From Actinopolyspora alba (GTDB taxonomy: Bacteria; Actinomycetota; Actinomycetes; Mycobacteriales; Pseudonocardiaceae), in the NCBI RefSeq assembly GCF_900112765.1, contig NZ_FOMZ01000004.1, forward strand, positions 173,446-237,445: a stretch of 64,000 nt of DNA. Direction: 5' to 3'. A program made the position numbers and the translations under genes. Positions within the stretch are counted from its first letter, which is position 1, and every line of letters begins with the position of its first letter. The notes below the pieces were generated by a model. It was not told the DNA's origin, made no database searches, and worked only from the letters and a program-made list of their open reading frames with translations. Positions 63,027 through 64,000 of the stretch are shown piece after piece.

Positions 63027-63620
63027 TCAGCAGTTGGCGGGCTTCGACTCCACCCTGGTCTGCCACGCGGGGTTGTCCTGCGGGCCGTCGACCGTCACGT
63101 CGTGCACGTACCAGTAGTAGTGCCCGTAGTACGGATCACCGAAGTGCAGTTCGTAGGTTCCGGTGACCTTCTGCCGCATCGGCGCGGCGTAGATGTTCAC
63201 GGCCTGGTTCGGTCCCAGCTCGTGCCGGATCTCGTCGGACTTGGTGGTGCTCCAGCTCCACTGCCGTTCGTAACTGGTCTCGAAACCCGCCTCGAACACC
63301 TCGCCCAGCGTGACGCCCGCACTGATGGTCACGCTCACGTTGGTGGTGGTGCTCCTGGAAGACTGCCAGCTGATGATTCGGGTGGAGGTTCCCTCGGAGC
63401 AGTTCGTGGCCCCGCCGACCAGCTCGTAGGAGCCGCGGTGCGTTTCCGGCGGCCCGGAGGGGTGAAACTCGCAGAGATCGGTGTTGCCGTTCTCGCACTG
63501 CTGCAGCAGCTGCCGCACCGTGGGGTCGGCGTCGGTCGTGGCGCTCGCGGGCGCGGCCAGTCCGGTCATTGCCAGCGCGGCGGCGCTCAGGCCGACGGCC
63601 AGTCGATTGCGCGACTTCAT
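63027..63620 (-). CDS. Secreted protein with Ser/Thr-rich alternating strands
   Basis: A 197-residue exported protein: signal peptide (1-27, ending PASA), four Cys in two near pairs, and a long stretch of alternating polar/hydrophobic residues (RIISWQSSRSTTTNVSVTIS, then EAGFETSYERQWSWSTTKSD and VTGTYELHFGDP). This pattern recalls the stem regions of aerolysin/ETX-MTX2-type beta pore-forming proteins, at low confidence. ATG 63620 is preceded by AGGACGAAGA. Its gene is 13 bp after the right-edge gene. Confidence 0.7.
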   Translation of the reverse strand: MKSRNRLAVGLSAAALAMTGLAAPASATTDADPTVRQLLQQCENGNTDLCEFHPSGPPETHRGSYELVGGATNCSEGTSTRIISWQSSRSTTTNVSVTISAGVTLGEVFEAGFETSYERQWSWSTTKSDEIRHELGPNQAVNIYAAPMRQKVTGTYELHFGDPYYGHYYWYVHDVTVDGPQDNPAWQTRVESKPANC

Positions 63621-63633
63621 TCTTCGTCCTCGC

Positions 63634-64000
63634 TCAGCTCAGTCCGACGGTCACTGTTCGGTCGTTGATGTAGCCGCCCACGTCGGGGTGGTTCTCCTTG
63701 TAGGGGCCCGCGCGGTCACCCGAGTCCGGGTAGAGCCAGACCCAGCAGGTGGACCAGGCCTGTACCGAGGAGATCCGGTTCTGCCAGTAGTCGTCCAGAT
63801 CGAGCCAGAAGTCCACTTCGTCGTTCTTGGGGCACGGTTCCGGTACAGTGATCGTCAGTGAGGAGCCGCCGTACTCGACGTCCTCGAAGACGGTGGCGCC
63901 GATGAGCTCACCGGTGGTGTCGGCGATTCGCCGCCCCTGCTGTCGGGCCTCGGCCAACGTCTCGTAGCAGGTGTGGTCCCGGGTGGAGGCGTCCAGCACG
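63634..64000 (-). CDS. Secreted-type protein with crystallin/inhibitor-like domain (5' end outside the window)
   Basis: The last 121 residues are visible: CYETLAEARQQGRRIADTTG, VFEDVEYGGSSLTITVPE, FWLDLDDYWQNRISSVQAW and TCWVWLYPDSGDRAGPY. YGGSSLTI and NRISSVQAWSTCWVWLY match beta/gamma-crystallin or peptidase-inhibitor I36-type folds. The frame is open to the edge with no good start, so the N-terminus, probably a signal peptide, is missing. It forms a two-gene unit with the downstream secreted protein. Confidence 0.65.
   Translation of the reverse strand, partial: VLDASTRDHTCYETLAEARQQGRRIADTTGELIGATVFEDVEYGGSSLTITVPEPCPKNDEVDFWLDLDDYWQNRISSVQAWSTCWVWLYPDSGDRAGPYKENHPDVGGYINDRTVTVGLS

Overview
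The window is GC-rich actinobacterial chromosome. Gene order and content match the part of the Mycobacterium tuberculosis chromosome that carries serS, pheA, glf-glfT2-ubiA, dprE1-dprE2-emb, wzm-wzt-glfT1, bpa, tyrA and tadA. Arabinogalactan genes are present, but where mycobacteria keep the mycolate genes (pks13, fadD32, accD4, fbp) there are two secreted LGFP-repeat proteins and unrelated genes. That fits a mycolate-less, arabinogalactan-walled Pseudonocardiales member. Actinopolyspora or a relative is my guess; several enzymes carry acidic N-terminal tails, which would fit a halophile, but the genus is inference.

Layout. 0-5 kb: the start of cydA, then an IclR regulator, fumarylacetoacetase, an unknown coupled protein and divergent hmgA (tyrosine/homogentisate breakdown). 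5-14 kb: a DUF2470 protein, CPBP protease, arginine deiminase, a tail-to-tail histidine kinase and response regulator, DoxX, a macro-domain protein, pheA, a zincin-like peptidase coupled to a septum-formation-family protein. 14.5-20 kb: serS, a HhH-type endonuclease, an LLM oxidoreductase, a HAD phosphatase and a secreted PGRP amidase.

20-41 kb is the wall-polymer region. glf and glfT2 make galactan; a PAP2 phosphatase, UbiA, DprE1 and DprE2 make decaprenyl-phosphoryl-arabinose; a single Emb protein polymerises arabinan; GtrA, Wzm, Wzt and GlfT1 start and export the galactan. The bacterial proteasome activator Bpa follows. 41-53 kb: a quinone reductase, secreted M28 aminopeptidase, drug-type ABC exporter, tRNA-Ser(TGA) with an integrase remnant, an L,D-transpeptidase lipoprotein, a chaplin-like surface protein, an aromatic/histidinol-phosphate aminotransferase, a dienelactone-hydrolase-like protein and acetoacetyl-CoA synthetase.

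53-56 kb is a decayed mobile region at tRNA-Ser(GCT) and tRNA-Arg(ACG): an integrase remnant, two degenerate CRISPR-like repeats, and an XRE regulator divergent from three tiny coupled genes. 56-64 kb: a GMC (cholesterol-oxidase-like) oxidoreductase, a small secreted peptide, thiolase, tyrA, the tadA pair, CsbD, tRNA-Ser(CGA) and two secreted proteins at the right edge.

The most unusual feature is a set of structured intergenic repeats at nine places, nearly always against gene 3' ends: 16 copies of a short palindrome (family C, GATTTC-N4-GAAATC) and two families of about 100 bp nested hairpins (A and B) that share the apex GTAGCGACCTAC. Many genes, and two tRNAs, also have a TANNNT hexamer 6-8 nt before the start, which suggests common leaderless transcription.
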